Program-made: the position numbers and the translations under genes
Shown here: in pieces, positions 1 to 8,958 of the stretch
Layout of the letters: each line of letters starts with the position of its first letter
Position numbering within the stretch: position 1 is the stretch's first letter
Assembly: GCA_963849635.1 (NCBI GenBank)
Contig: CAWKIA010000022.1
Span: 1 to 64,000 of the forward strand
Source: CAVRUD01 sp963849635
GTDB taxonomy: Bacteria; Chloroflexota; Chloroflexia; Thermomicrobiales; UBA6265
DNA length: 64,000 nucleotides
Direction of reading: 5' to 3'
The notes under the pieces: generated by a model
Database searches by the model: none
What the model saw: only the letters and a program-made list of their open reading frames with translations
Told to the model about the DNA's origin: nothing

Positions 1-684
1 GAGCCGCTCGTCCTCTTCGGCTACCTGGCGGCGCTCACCCGGCGCATCGAGCTGGTGACCGGGGTGCTGGTCCTGCCCCAGCGGCAGACCGTCCTGGTGG
101 CCAAGCAGGCGGCCGAGGTCGACGTCCTGAGCGGGGGGCGGCTGCGGCTCGGCATCGGCGTCGGCTGGATCCCGGACGAGTTCGCCGCATTGGGCGCCGA
201 CTACAGCGACCGGGGTGTCCGCAGCGAGGAACAGATCGCGCTGATGCGGGCGCTGTGGACCGAGCCGGTTGTCGACTTCACGGGGCGGTGGCATCGGGTG
301 GACGAGGCGGGAACCAACCCGCTGCCGGTCCAGCGCCCCATCCCACTCTGGATCGGCGGGATGGCAGAGGCGACGCTCAAGCGGACCGGACGGTTGGGCG
401 ACGGCTGGTTCCCGCTCGACGTCCCGCCGGACGACGCGGCGCGGGGCATGGTCGAGCGGCTACGCGGCTACGCCCGGGCGGCGGGCCGGGCGCCGGAAGC
501 GGTCGGCGTCGAGGCCTTCCTTAGCCTCCGCGCCATGCCGGAGGAGCGGTGGGCGGCGCACGCCGCGGCCTGGCGCGCCATCGGGGCGACGCACCTGGGT
601 GTCAGCACGATCGGCGCCGGGTTGGCCTCGCCCCAAGCGCACATCGACGCGCTTCGGCGGGCCAATGAGGCGCTCGGCGCGTGA
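1..684 (+). CDS. LLM class (F420-type) oxidoreductase, 5' truncated
   Basis: The frame is open from the first base of the window, so the N-terminus lies outside. The visible 227 residues match the luciferase-like monooxygenase family, which are TIM-barrel flavin or F420 dependent oxidoreductases. Marks seen are the strand TGVLVLPQRQTVLVAKQAAE followed by DVLSGGRLRLGIGVGWIPDE, then PIPLWIGGM before the C-terminal helices. In this family the GxGxGW segment lies near the phosphate of the cofactor. The substrate cannot be read from the sequence. Codon use fits the neighbours. Three full-length relatives lie at 54.4-57.8 kb. Confidence 0.9.
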   Translation, partial: EPLVLFGYLAALTRRIELVTGVLVLPQRQTVLVAKQAAEVDVLSGGRLRLGIGVGWIPDEFAALGADYSDRGVRSEEQIALMRALWTEPVVDFTGRWHRVDEAGTNPLPVQRPIPLWIGGMAEATLKRTGRLGDGWFPLDVPPDDAARGMVERLRGYARAAGRAPEAVGVEAFLSLRAMPEERWAAHAAAWRAIGATHLGVSTIGAGLASPQAHIDALRRANEALGA

Positions 685-880
685 GCGGAGCCCGCCACGC
701 GCCACATTGGTGGGCGATCGTGCTTCACCCGGAGTGCGGAAGAACGACCTGCTTGACACCTGCGTGCAGTCAGCCATGGCAGCCGACGTCTCTGCTCCGT
801 CCTCTTGGAATTGCGATTCTCAATGGGATAGGGCATTGCGCAGCCGTGGCGGTCGCAGAGCCGAAGGGAGCACAGTCAAG

Positions 881-1705
881 ATGGCAGAACCCGAAGCCCG
901 CGAAACGTACACCCACGACTACGGCGCGGAATTTCGGCGCCTGCACGGCGGGCGGACCGCCGCGCGCGACGCCGCCTTCTTCCTTCCCCACCTGCGCCCG
1001 GGCATGCGCCTGCTCGACTGCGGGTGCGGGCCGGGCTCGATCACCGTCGGCCTCGCCCAGGCGGTCGCGCCGGGCGAGGTGGTCGCCGTCGACATCGCTG
1101 AGGCCCAGTTGATGAGCGCGCGGGCGCTCGCGGACGAGCGCGGCGTGCGCAACATCCGGTTCCAGCTCGGCAGCATCTACGACCTGCCCCTGCCCGACGC
1201 CTCCGTCGACGCCGCCTTCGCCCACAACGTCCTGGAGCACCTGCGCGCCCCCGACGCGGCGCTGGCGGAGCTTCGCCGGGTGCTCACGCCCGGCGGGGTC
1301 GTGGGGATCCGCGACGACGACTGGGGCGCGTACGTACTGGAGCCGACCACCCCGCTGCGCGAACTGGGGTTCGAGCTGATCCTCCGGGTGGCCGAGCACA
1401 ACGGGGGGAACTTCTGCTCGGCGCGCCACCACGTCCGGCGGCTGCGCGAGGCCGGGTTCGTGGCCGTCGCGGGGTACGCGAGCGCGGGCGGCAGCGGCAC
1501 GACCGAGCCGGTGGACGAATGCGCCGGCGCCCTGGTTCGCCAGATGCAAGACCCGGCGTTCGCGGCGGTCGTCCTCGGGGAAGGGTGGGCGGACCGGTCG
1601 ACGCTCGAGGCGATCGCCGCCGACTTCCGCGCCTGGGCCGAATCACCTGACGCGTTCCTGGCATTCATCAAGTGCGCCGCCGTCGGCCGGCGCCCGGAGG
1701 GGTGA
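881..1705 (+). CDS. class I SAM-dependent methyltransferase
   Basis: A 274-residue Rossmann-fold methyltransferase. Motif I reads LLDCGCGPGSITVGLA, followed by the acidic VVAVDIAEAQL that should hold the SAM ribose. Further on are LPLPDASVDAAFAHNVLEHL and LRRVLTPGGVVGIRDDDWG, typical of the UbiE/COQ5-like Methyltransf_11 group. The start at ATG 881 is chosen because GGGAG lies about ten bases upstream and the frame upstream has no family similarity. The acceptor substrate is unknown. It stands alone between an oxidoreductase and a non-coding stretch. Confidence 0.9.
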   Translation: MAEPEARETYTHDYGAEFRRLHGGRTAARDAAFFLPHLRPGMRLLDCGCGPGSITVGLAQAVAPGEVVAVDIAEAQLMSARALADERGVRNIRFQLGSIYDLPLPDASVDAAFAHNVLEHLRAPDAALAELRRVLTPGGVVGIRDDDWGAYVLEPTTPLRELGFELILRVAEHNGGNFCSARHHVRRLREAGFVAVAGYASAGGSGTTEPVDECAGALVRQMQDPAFAAVVLGEGWADRSTLEAIAADFRAWAESPDAFLAFIKCAAVGRRPEG

Positions 1706-2076
1706 CCCGCCGTGGCCGGCGTGCGCGACGGGGCAGCACCGCATCGCCGACCGCACCGTCCGCTGCCACGGGCGAGTGCACGCGGGTGTCACGCAGGTCG
1801 GGGCGAGGCGAGAGGCGAAAGCACGCTCGTTCTCCAAACTGCAATGGCGTTCGAGTTGGAGGACAATGCGATCCGCCTGGGCCAGACGCTGGCGCTGGCG
1901 GCAGTGTCGGAGCAAATGCTCGACGACAGGAGCGACATCCTATCCGCCGCCGAACCGGCCTTGCAACGGCGTCGCAGCTATCGGCCACCGATCTGACCAA
2001 TAGATGACCTGGATGCTGGCTCTTCCTCCGAATGCGTAGCCACTCCCCGTGGCGGTCTCCCCAACGCAAAAAAATC
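1706..2076. other. intergenic stretch without a supported gene
   Basis: About 370 bases with no reading frame that has both a ribosome binding site and family-like protein. A frame at 1844-1996 gives MAFELEDNAIRLGQ and onwards, but it lacks a binding site and has no recognised relatives. Its right edge carries the terminator of the next minus-strand gene. Confidence 0.4.
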
Positions 2077-2112
2077 GAAGCCGGGTCGGACCATTGGGTC
2101 CGACCCGGCTTC
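2077..2112 (-). terminator. intrinsic terminator
   Basis: A perfect 16 bp stem (arms 2077-2092 and 2097-2112) with a four-base loop. On the minus strand it is followed by a run of seven T. It lies 38 bases past the stop of the minus-strand gene ending at 2150. Confidence 0.85.
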
Positions 2113-2149
2113 GCGTTCAACTCCTGATTTCGGGTCGGAAACTCCCTGA

Positions 2150-2713
2150 CTACTGAATCAGGTACACCGTGATGGTCGGGCTCGACTCCGCGCTATCCAG
2201 CGTTAGCTCGTAGCCATCGTCGCCAATCTCCTGCGGCGCCGTGGCGGCGTCGCCGGCGGCAAGTGCGGAGGTGTAAACGTCCGGCAGACTCGCCAGCTTG
2301 ATGCTGTACGTGTCATGCGGAAGCCGCTGCCAGCGACACACACCGGCGGACAGCCGCAACGCATCCTCGACCATGAGCGCGTCGCCCGAACCTCCGGCGA
2401 TCTCGACCTCGACGTTAACGCTCAGCGCGGTGCAGGTCGTCGGACCGACCGAGTCGGCGGTCGTCCCCGCTTCGCAACCAAGCACGCGGATCGTGACGGT
2501 TCCAGTCTCGCCGGCCGACTCTGCAACCGGCGATGCCGCCGGCGACGCTTCAGGGGAAGCGCCGGGAGTACCGCCTTCCTGGGCGGAGCCTCCCAGCCGA
2601 GCACCGACCGAGACGGCCAGAAGCAAGTCGAGCACGATCACGGTAAGGCGAAATGGGCGAGGAACCAGCAGATTCCGATGCAATCCATCCACACGCATTT
2701 CCTCCTGGAGCAT
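2150..2713 (-). CDS. secreted or lipoprotein-like hypothetical protein
   Basis: A 187-residue protein of unknown function. After a basic N-terminus comes one hydrophobic segment (FRLTVIVLDLLLAVSVGARL), then a low-complexity linker rich in Ala, Ser and Pro with repeats of the type SPEASPAASPV. A C-terminal domain of mostly beta character carries three cysteines. This is the layout of exported Chloroflexota surface proteins with a disordered stalk. The start is ATG 2713, nine bases after AAAGGAG. A second ATG at residue 6 has AGGAGG too close to be ideal. An intrinsic terminator follows. Confidence 0.65.
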   Translation of the reverse strand: MLQEEMRVDGLHRNLLVPRPFRLTVIVLDLLLAVSVGARLGGSAQEGGTPGASPEASPAASPVAESAGETGTVTIRVLGCEAGTTADSVGPTTCTALSVNVEVEIAGGSGDALMVEDALRLSAGVCRWQRLPHDTYSIKLASLPDVYTSALAAGDAATAPQEIGDDGYELTLDSAESSPTITVYLIQ

Positions 2714-2852
2714 TGAACGAGGCTCCTTTCGGATGTATCGCATCAAGTCCCGCAATGTCAGGTAGCATTATGTCTCGTTGCCAGGAAGGCCTTGACGTTT
2801 TCCCCGTTACTGCGGTGCTTTCACGCCGGGATAGTCGACAGACGATACTTCG

Positions 2853-3662
2853 ATGATGGCAACCAAGATTCTGGTCGTGGACGACGACGAAGAGATCCGA
2901 ACCCTGCTACGCCGGGGCCTTGCCCTGGAAGGCTATGCCGTCACAACCGCGTCCGATGGCGAAGAGGCGCTGGAACACGCGCGCCAGGCCTGGCCGGATC
3001 TGGTGGTCCTGGACGTGCTGATGCCCAAGCTCGACGGCTTCGAAGTGTGCCGCCGCCTGCGCGCAGCCGACGCCGATCTGCCGATCCTGATCCTATCGGC
3101 GCGGGACGCCGTCAACGATCGAATCACCGGACTCGAGGACGGCGCCGACGACTACGTGGTCAAGCCGTTCGCGTTCGAGGAATTGCTCGCCCGGGTCCGC
3201 GTGCAACTGCGGCGCAAGGCTCCGGTCGTCGGCCGGGAACTTCGATTCGCCGATCTCCGCCTGGATACATCCTTGCGCGAGGGATGGCGTGGCTCACGCC
3301 GGATCGCGTTCACGGCGACCGAGCATGAACTACTGCGCCTCTTCCTCCAGCACCCAAACCAGGTCCTCGATCGCGCTATGATCTTCGAACGGGTCTGGGG
3401 GTATGACTTCGTCGGCGAATCAAAGGTGATCGAGGTCTACGTCCGCTATCTGCGTGAAAAGCTCGAAGCCGGCGGTGAGCCGCGACTGATTCACACCATC
3501 CGGGGTGCGGGGTACGCCCTCCGCGACCTGGACGATAGGACCACCAGTGTCGATCCGGCTCCGGCTGACCCTGATACAAACAGCGATTCTGGGGATCGTC
3601 CTGACCGCGTTCGCCGTCGTCGTCTACATGGTGGTGGCGAGGGAGCTGGATCAGCGGCTTGA
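2853..3662 (+). CDS. OmpR/PhoB-family response regulator
   Basis: A 269-residue DNA-binding response regulator. The receiver domain starts ILVVDDDEEIRTLL with the acidic pair. Phospho-acceptor Asp54 is in LVVLDVLMPKLDG, and the conserved Lys104 is in YVVKPFAFEELLARV. A winged-helix output domain follows, with FTATEHELLRLFLQHPNQV and VIEVYVRYLREKLE, and ends at HTIRGAGYALRD. Family members normally stop there, near residue 225. Here about 45 extra Arg- and Asp-rich residues run on and overlap the kinase start by 116 bases. This may be a lost stop codon or an uncorrected indel. It forms a two-component system with the next gene. The target genes are unknown. Confidence 0.92.
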   Translation: MMATKILVVDDDEEIRTLLRRGLALEGYAVTTASDGEEALEHARQAWPDLVVLDVLMPKLDGFEVCRRLRAADADLPILILSARDAVNDRITGLEDGADDYVVKPFAFEELLARVRVQLRRKAPVVGRELRFADLRLDTSLREGWRGSRRIAFTATEHELLRLFLQHPNQVLDRAMIFERVWGYDFVGESKVIEVYVRYLREKLEAGGEPRLIHTIRGAGYALRDLDDRTTSVDPAPADPDTNSDSGDRPDRVRRRRLHGGGEGAGSAA

Positions 3663-5106
3663 CTACACCGTGCACCTCAGCGGCCTGGAAGCCAAGCGGG
3701 CACTGAACGATGTCACCAAGGATCACGGCGCGAGCATCGACCCCTTCACCTTGCCCGATTCCTCTGAGTACGGCGGTGTCGCCCTCTACGTGCAGTTGGT
3801 CAGCGCGGATGGAACCGTCCTCCAGCGCTCCTCCAACCTGGAGAAGGACCTCCCGGTTAACCTCGATCACATCCAGAAGGTCCTCGCCGAGGAGAAGGAC
3901 ACCAAGAATACATATGTCGAGACGATCGACTTCCGCGGCGAGCGCCTCGCGGTCTACAGCGCCGCGTGGGAACTGGACCCTGGCGAGGTGCAGGCCAGTT
4001 CGGCGGCGGAGACCACGCGGCTCGGTATGGCGAGTCCCGTCGGTCAGCCCGAGCAAACTGGAAGCGCTAGCCAACCGGGTCAGGGCGACCAGCCAAGTCC
4101 AGGCGGTCAAATGGCGGTCCTGCAGGTGGCCGCCGCCGAGCCGACTATCGAGGATGATCTGCTGCGCACCGGGGCGCTGCTGGTCGGAGTTGTGCTGGCG
4201 GCGACCGCAATTGCCGCCTGGGCCGGTTGGCGCCTGGTCGCCAACGCCCTCCAGCCCGTCGATGAGATGAGCAATATCGCCCGCGACATCGGCGCCACGG
4301 CCGATTTCTCGCGCCGCCTCCCCATCCCGGATTCCCCAAAGGAACCGGACGAGATCGGGCGGCTGGCCCAGACATTCAACCAGATGCTCGCCGATCTTGA
4401 GGAGGCATTTTCAATCCAGCGTCGCTTCCTGGCGGATGCCGCTCACGAGCTTCGCACCCCCCTAACCGTCATCCGGGCCAGCGCCGAGACCTGGCGCAGG
4501 GGCGACCGCGCGGCCGAGCAGGAGAAGGACCAGGCCGCACTGACCATCGCCCGGGAGGCGGACCGGATGGGTCGTCTAGTGGCGGATCTGCTGACCCTGG
4601 CCAGGGGTGATGCCGGTCAGCCAGATGCCCGCCGTCCGGTTCAGTTCGACAGCATCGTCGTCGATGTCTACCGCCAGGCCCGCACACTCACGGACGACAT
4701 CACCCTGACCCTGGCCGAATTCGACCAGGTGATGGTCAGCGGCGACCCTGATCGCCTGCGGCAACTCGTCCTCAATCTGGTCGACAATGCCATCCGATAC
4801 ACCCCGCCCGGCGGCAGCGTCACGTTGGAGCTGGCCCAAATCCCCGGCTGGGCGGTCCTGCGGGTCCGAGACACCGGTCCGGGCATCCGGGAGGACGAGC
4901 TGCCGCGCATCTTTGACCGGTTCTATCGGGTGGACGCCGCCCGCACCCGGAGTTCCGGCGGGGCCGGCCTTGGCCTGGCGATCAGCCAGGAGATAGCCCA
5001 GGCCCACGGCGGGCGGATCGAGGTCAGCAGTGAAGCAAATCGGGGAACAGTGTTTACCGTGCACCTGCCCACGATCACGGCGGAACTGGTCGACTCGGGA
5101 GCGTAG
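3547..5106 (+). CDS. sensor histidine kinase
   Basis: A 519-residue membrane kinase that should phosphorylate the preceding regulator. TM1 is near residues 6-28 (QTAILGIVLTAFAVVVYMVV). An extracytoplasmic sensor of about 170 residues follows, then TM2 (LLVGVVLAATAIAAWAGWRL) and a HAMP region. The H-box is FLADAAHELRTPLTVI with His300, the N-box LVLNLVDNAIRYTPPGG, and the G-boxes VRDTGPGI and GAGLGLAISQEIAQAHGG. GTG 3547 is used because the first helix starts right after it. An in-frame ATG at 3505 would lengthen the overlap with the regulator. The ligand is unknown. Confidence 0.93.
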   Translation: MSIRLRLTLIQTAILGIVLTAFAVVVYMVVARELDQRLDYTVHLSGLEAKRALNDVTKDHGASIDPFTLPDSSEYGGVALYVQLVSADGTVLQRSSNLEKDLPVNLDHIQKVLAEEKDTKNTYVETIDFRGERLAVYSAAWELDPGEVQASSAAETTRLGMASPVGQPEQTGSASQPGQGDQPSPGGQMAVLQVAAAEPTIEDDLLRTGALLVGVVLAATAIAAWAGWRLVANALQPVDEMSNIARDIGATADFSRRLPIPDSPKEPDEIGRLAQTFNQMLADLEEAFSIQRRFLADAAHELRTPLTVIRASAETWRRGDRAAEQEKDQAALTIAREADRMGRLVADLLTLARGDAGQPDARRPVQFDSIVVDVYRQARTLTDDITLTLAEFDQVMVSGDPDRLRQLVLNLVDNAIRYTPPGGSVTLELAQIPGWAVLRVRDTGPGIREDELPRIFDRFYRVDAARTRSSGGAGLGLAISQEIAQAHGGRIEVSSEANRGTVFTVHLPTITAELVDSGA

Positions 5107-5115
5107 GGAAGTGTT

Positions 5116-5159
5116 GGCGTCAGGCGTTCGGCATTCGGCGTCCGGCATCCGGCGTCCGG
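5116..5159 (+). repeat. left arm of heptamer-repeat element (GGCGTCC type)
   Basis: Six tandem heptamers, variants of GGCGTCC, GGCATTC and GGCATCC, start ten bases after the kinase stop. The reverse complement of the same unit recurs at 6632-6667. The two arms enclose the IS element and an inner inverted repeat pair. Confidence 0.7.
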
Positions 5160-5206
5160 AAAGATGTCACGACGTCGCCCGCCCTTCCTGTCATCCCGAG
5201 CTTGTC

Positions 5207-6474
5207 TGTGCGGACCGGAGAGAGGGGTAACAGGTGTGCGGGGACATAGGTTACACCGCGTCTGGGGCGGCGAGGTCGAGGGTGGCGACCTCACGCCGAC
5301 ACAAGACGACCTGGAAGAGGTCATCGGTGGTGGTCGGCCGCACCGCCACCGGCAGCCCGATCAGGCCGCGACTGACGAACCAGCTCCGACCGCGGAAGCT
5401 GATCGCCCCCTGGTCCCGCACCAGGCGGACCTGATCATCCGGCCCGTAGGCGATCGGCGGCAGCGGCTCGGGAAAGGCCCGGGAACTGGCGGCGTAGCGG
5501 CTGGCGGGCACGGCGTAGGCGAGGGCCTCATGCGGGCGGTCGTGGTTGTAGACTGGCGGAAGGCGTCGAAGGCGGGCTGGCAAGCAGCCAGATCAGGGAG
5601 GGAACGGTGGGCGAAGACGTCGGCGGCGATCGTGCCGTGCATGCGCTCGACCTTGCCCTGGGTCTGGGGGTGGTAGGCGCGCCCGTGGCGCGGGGAGATT
5701 CCCAGGCGCAGCAGCCAGGCCGCCAAGGCGGTGAGGCCGCCGCCGCCGCTGGTGCCCCAGGGCGGGCCGTTGTCGGTCAGGATCGCCCGGGGCAACCCGT
5801 AGCGGCGGAAGCAGGCGGTCAGGTGCGCCTGGACCACCTCTTGCTGCTCGCAGGAGCAGGCGACAAGGGCGAGCAGGAAGCGGGAATGGTCGTCGAGGAC
5901 GGTCAGCGGGTGCACCCGCTGACCGTCCTCGACGGGGCGGTGGCCCAGGAAATCGAGTTGCCACAGGTCGTTGGGCGCGGCGTGCTCGAAGCGCTGCCAC
6001 GGGTGCGGGGTGTCGGCGGCCGCGGCCAGGAGGTCGTGGCGGCGCAGGATCGCGGTGATCGTGCTCGGCGCCGGGACGTCGCCCACCCCCTGCTGCTGCA
6101 GGCAGTGGTGGATCTTGCGCCCACCCCAAGTCGGATGCGCCCGCCGCACCGCCACCACCCGCTCCTCCAGGGCAGCCGGTGTCCGAGCCGGCGACCGCAG
6201 CGGACGCCGCGACCGATCGGCCAGCCCCGCCGCCCCAGCCGCCGCCCAGCGGTCGAGCCACTTGTAGCCCGTCTTGGCGCTGATCTCATAGCGCCGGCAC
6301 AACTCCCGCACGTTGGCGTCCTCCCGTCCGGCCAGTTCCACGAACTCCTGGCGCAACGTCATCACCGACTGCTCCTGCCACGGCATCCTCCGGCCCTCCT
6401 TTCGGCCCGAGCATGCCGCATCAGGTGTTACCCCTCTCCCCGTACACCCGTTACCCCTCTCCCCGGTCTGAACA
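5207..6474. mobile_element. IS481-family insertion sequence, about 1.27 kb
   Basis: The ends are imperfect inverted repeats beginning with TGT. The left end at 5207 reads TGTGCGGACCGGAGAGAGG and the right end, read inward from 6474, TGTTCAGACCGGGGAGAGG. Similarity continues for about 40 bases into the element. Inside is one transposase frame on the minus strand. The element sits in a dispersed repeat: the left flank ends in CATCCCGAGCTTGTC and the right flank continues TTCGAAGGATCTCG. No clear target duplication was found. A shorter element starting at the inner TGTGCGGGG near 5236 is a less likely alternative. Confidence 0.65.
5251..6386 (-). pseudogene. IS481-family DDE transposase, frameshifted
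   Basis: An N-terminal helix-turn-helix (VRELCRRYEISAKTGYKWLD) is followed by an rve-type integrase core. The acidic triad is in LWQLDFLGH, LTDNGPPWG and GKVERMHGT. Near 5560 the frame breaks. One frame reads AFDAFRQS, while the expected continuation VYNHDRPHEALAYAVPASRY is in another frame, consistent with one lost base. The C-terminal region then runs on to 5251. The start ATG 6386 has AAAGGAGG eight bases upstream. Without frameshifting the protein would lose its last third, so the copy is probably inactive unless the indel is an assembly error. Confidence 0.8.
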
Positions 6475-6570
6475 CTTCGAAGGATCTCGAAGGGCGCGTG
6501 GCAACGACGAAGCCCCGACCTCCGAGAGAACGGTATCGCGTTCGTGCACACGGCGGCACTATTGGACCCC

Positions 6571-6667
6571 AACTCCATCGAGATCCCTCGACAAGCTCGG
6601 GATGACACTGTAGTGATTGGCTTTGTTCCAAACGCCGGACGCCAGTCGCCAGACGCCGACCGCCGGT
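6571..6667 (+). repeat. inner repeat copy and right heptamer arm
   Basis: Bases 6571-6611 hold, in reverse orientation, the dispersed repeat whose left half is at 5187-5206; on the minus strand it reads TGTCATCCCGAGCTTGTCGA. It is followed at 6632-6667 by five heptamers of the type CCGGACG, the inverted partner of the arm at 5116-5159. Both parts mirror the left side of the IS insertion. Confidence 0.6.
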
Positions 6668-7250
6668 CCCCATTTCGCTCTAAACAATCTCTAACCTGGA
6701 TCACACCCGCGGTTCAGCCTCGGTGGCTAAGCTGAATACAGTCGATCGTCACGGGACGGCCCAAACCACGCACCGGGATGTGGTGCAAGCCGTTTCGTGG
6801 CGATCGACTTCCGCGACGGGAACCCGGAACGGAGTCGAGGCTGGTCGGCACCGTCGCCCCGGCGAAACGTCGCGAACTTTTTCCCCTTCCCTACCCCAGT
6901 GTGGTGCCGCTCCCCACCCCCACCCGGGGAGCGGCGCTGGGGGGAAACACGCATCTCCACCTCTGGCCGCGTAGCTAGCTGAGCAGAGTCGAGTTTCGGG
7001 GCGTGGGGCACGCCGGGCGAGCGCCCGTTGCGGGGGCGTTCCGGCCGCGGTGTCGTGCTCTTTGCGGTGCCGATGGGGCGCCGCATCGCGAGCAAGCGAC
7101 GTGACGGTGCTAGACGCCGTACCGGTACGCCTGAGCGGGCCCCACGTCCCGAAACTTGGCACTCTATCCTCCTCACCGATCTGGTCATCGCGGCAGAATC
7201 CGGTAGAGTGCTCCTCCTGATGGCAAGCCAGGCCGCAAGAGGAGGCAAGC
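6668..7250. other. intergenic region with C-rich hairpins
   Basis: No gene is supported here. Bases 6890-6960 are a C/G-rich block with self-complementary parts (CCGGGGAGCGG opposite CCGCTCC), similar in style to the repeat at 46021. The last 20 bases carry the AGAGGAGG ribosome binding site of the nitroreductase. Confidence 0.4.
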
Positions 7251-7856
7251 GTGCAACTCACCGAAGCCGTACACAAGCGCCGGATGGTCCGCAACTTCAC
7301 CACGGACCCGGTCGACGACGAGGCGCTCGATCGGATTCTCGACCTCGCCCGACGCGCCCCCAGCGCTGGTTACACCCAGGGGCAATCATTCATCGTCGTC
7401 ACTGATCCTGAGACCCGCCGGGAGATGGCCCGCCTCTGCGGCGAAGAGATCTACACCTCGTCCGGCTACGCCCCCTGGATCTCAACTGCGCCTGTCCTCG
7501 TCGTGCCATGCACCAGCGAAACCGCCTACCATCGCCGCTACCAAGAAAGTGACAAGGTCGGGGAAGACGGCAGCGAGATCGAATGGCCCGTTCCGTTCTG
7601 GTTCATGGACGCGGGCTGCTCGGTCATGCTGCTGCTCCTGGGCGTCGTTGACGAAGGATTGGCGGCCGGATTCGCGGGAATCTTGGAGATGGACAAGTTC
7701 CGCGACCTGCTCGGTATCCCTGCCGAAGTCACGCCCGTCGGCGTCATCCCTGTCGGGCACCGTGCCCCGGACAAGCCATCACCATCCCTCAAGCGCGGCC
7801 GCAAACCGACCGCCCAGGTAATTCACCGGGAGCGGTGGGCGGACCCCACTGACTAG
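7251..7856 (+). CDS. nitroreductase family protein
   Basis: A 201-residue FMN-dependent nitroreductase-fold enzyme. The N-terminus VHKRRMVRNFTTDPVDDEAL carries the Arg-rich FMN phosphate loop of the family, followed by LDLARRAPSAGYTQGQSFIVV. A central hydrophobic stretch (DAGCSVMLLLLGVVDEGL) is the dimer helix, and the C-terminus has VIPVGHRAPDKP. It would reduce nitro, quinone or related electron acceptors with NAD(P)H. The true substrate cannot be told. The start is GTG 7251, six bases after AGGAGG. No operon partner is evident. Confidence 0.9.
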   Translation: MQLTEAVHKRRMVRNFTTDPVDDEALDRILDLARRAPSAGYTQGQSFIVVTDPETRREMARLCGEEIYTSSGYAPWISTAPVLVVPCTSETAYHRRYQESDKVGEDGSEIEWPVPFWFMDAGCSVMLLLLGVVDEGLAAGFAGILEMDKFRDLLGIPAEVTPVGVIPVGHRAPDKPSPSLKRGRKPTAQVIHRERWADPTD

Positions 7857-7914
7857 ATCCATCGCGCCCATGTGCGTCAATCGCCGATGCGACAGAGCGC
7901 CCGGACTTTCGCGC

Positions 7915-8847
7915 CTAAGAGCCGTCCATCTCCTGGAGCTCGGCAGCCGTCGCCGCCAGGGCGCGGAACCGGCGCTCCGCCCGGTCGACGTCACCGGAAC
8001 GGCCATCACCCGAGAGTGTCAGCTCGGCGAGGCCGGTTCGGGCCTCGCGGATCGCGGCTCGGAGTTCGACAAGCTTGGTGTTCTCGCGGTCGAGGTGATC
8101 CGCCATCCGCTCCGTCTCGATGCCATATGAGGCAGCAGTGACGACCCTATCCGCCAGATCCCAGAGCGCCGCCGCCGCGGTTCGCGATTCCGCGGCCAAC
8201 CGGGAGGTGACCGCCTCCGGCACCGAACTCCTGCGGGCGGTGGCGACGTTACGCTCCAACTCGACGATCTCCCTGGCCACCTCGATCAACGAAGCGCCGA
8301 CCGGCCACGGCGGCATCTGGCCGTCGAGCAGGCGAAGCAGTTCGGGGTAGTTCCCGGCGCGATCCAACTCTGCGAGTCGAGCCGCGAAGGTCTGCGGTTC
8401 GCGCGGCTGACTCACTGCTGAATCGCCCGCCGAGCGCACAGGGGATGAGGCTGGGACAGTTGACGGGAAATACTCTGCCCAGAGTTCGACCGGGAGCGTC
8501 TTGAACGCCTGACGCAGGAGGAACGATTCGATCGTCCCTTCGTTGAACCAGCCGAGGACGGGGACCCAATCCGGCGCCAGCACAATGGGAGAGCGCCGAT
8601 AGCGCACCAGCCGGTCCAGGTGCTTGCGGGCCGAGGACGGGGTGCGGCGGTCGGAGATGAGGCGTTCCAGCCGCCGGGTCGGGCGAGAATCGTCCCCCCA
8701 GCGGCGGACGATGTCGTCGGCGTCACCGAAGAGCTCGGCAGCGCGGCGCGCAGATCGCCGCTGCAACAAGACGGCGATCGCAATCACGATTGCGGCGGCG
8801 ACGATGATGACCACGATGATGGCGAGAACGACCAAGACGAATCTCAC
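7915..8847 (-). CDS. membrane-anchored protein with DUF1232-like segment
   Basis: A 310-residue protein with one N-terminal membrane helix (VLVVLAIIVVIIVAAAIVIAI) and a cytoplasmic remainder. Residues near 90-125 (PIVLAPDWVPVLGWFNEGTI) resemble the short YkvA/DUF1232 motif in which Pro-Asp-x-x-Pro precedes a helical hairpin. That match is tentative. The C-terminal half is helical, with heptad-like Leu and Ala and many charges (RMADHLDRENTKLVELRAAI), suggesting a coiled coil. It stands alone, just downstream of the sigma/ABC operon on the same strand. The function is unknown. Confidence 0.7.
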   Translation of the reverse strand: MRFVLVVLAIIVVIIVAAAIVIAIAVLLQRRSARRAAELFGDADDIVRRWGDDSRPTRRLERLISDRRTPSSARKHLDRLVRYRRSPIVLAPDWVPVLGWFNEGTIESFLLRQAFKTLPVELWAEYFPSTVPASSPVRSAGDSAVSQPREPQTFAARLAELDRAGNYPELLRLLDGQMPPWPVGASLIEVAREIVELERNVATARRSSVPEAVTSRLAAESRTAAAALWDLADRVVTAASYGIETERMADHLDRENTKLVELRAAIREARTGLAELTLSGDGRSGDVDRAERRFRALAATAAELQEMDGS

Positions 8848-8958
8848 GGGGGCGGGTTCTCCCTACGGCACAGCGGAGGATCGATCACATTTTCCGCTTG
8901 AGAACCTACCACACCGTAGCGCCGGATCATCGCGTACCCGTCTCGGCGAATGCGGATG

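Noticed and set aside
269..880. A possible long N-terminal extension of the methyltransferase.
   Set aside because: It runs out of frame through the end of the upstream oxidoreductase and has no domain. The start at 881 has a binding site.
770..1549. A 259-codon minus-strand frame.
   Set aside because: It is a shadow of the methyltransferase, a common effect of high GC in the third codon position.
1712..1996. A 94-codon frame ending near AAEPALQRRRSYRPPI.
   Set aside because: There is no binding site and no relatives are recognised. The coding look of its last part is weak.
5607..6605. A long plus-strand frame opposite the transposase.
   Set aside because: It is the complement of a real transposase with clear DDE motifs. 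The protein has no family features.
6700..7240. A tRNA or small RNA in the gap before the nitroreductase.
   Set aside because: No cloverleaf, CCA end or conserved loop could be found. Only C-rich hairpins are present.
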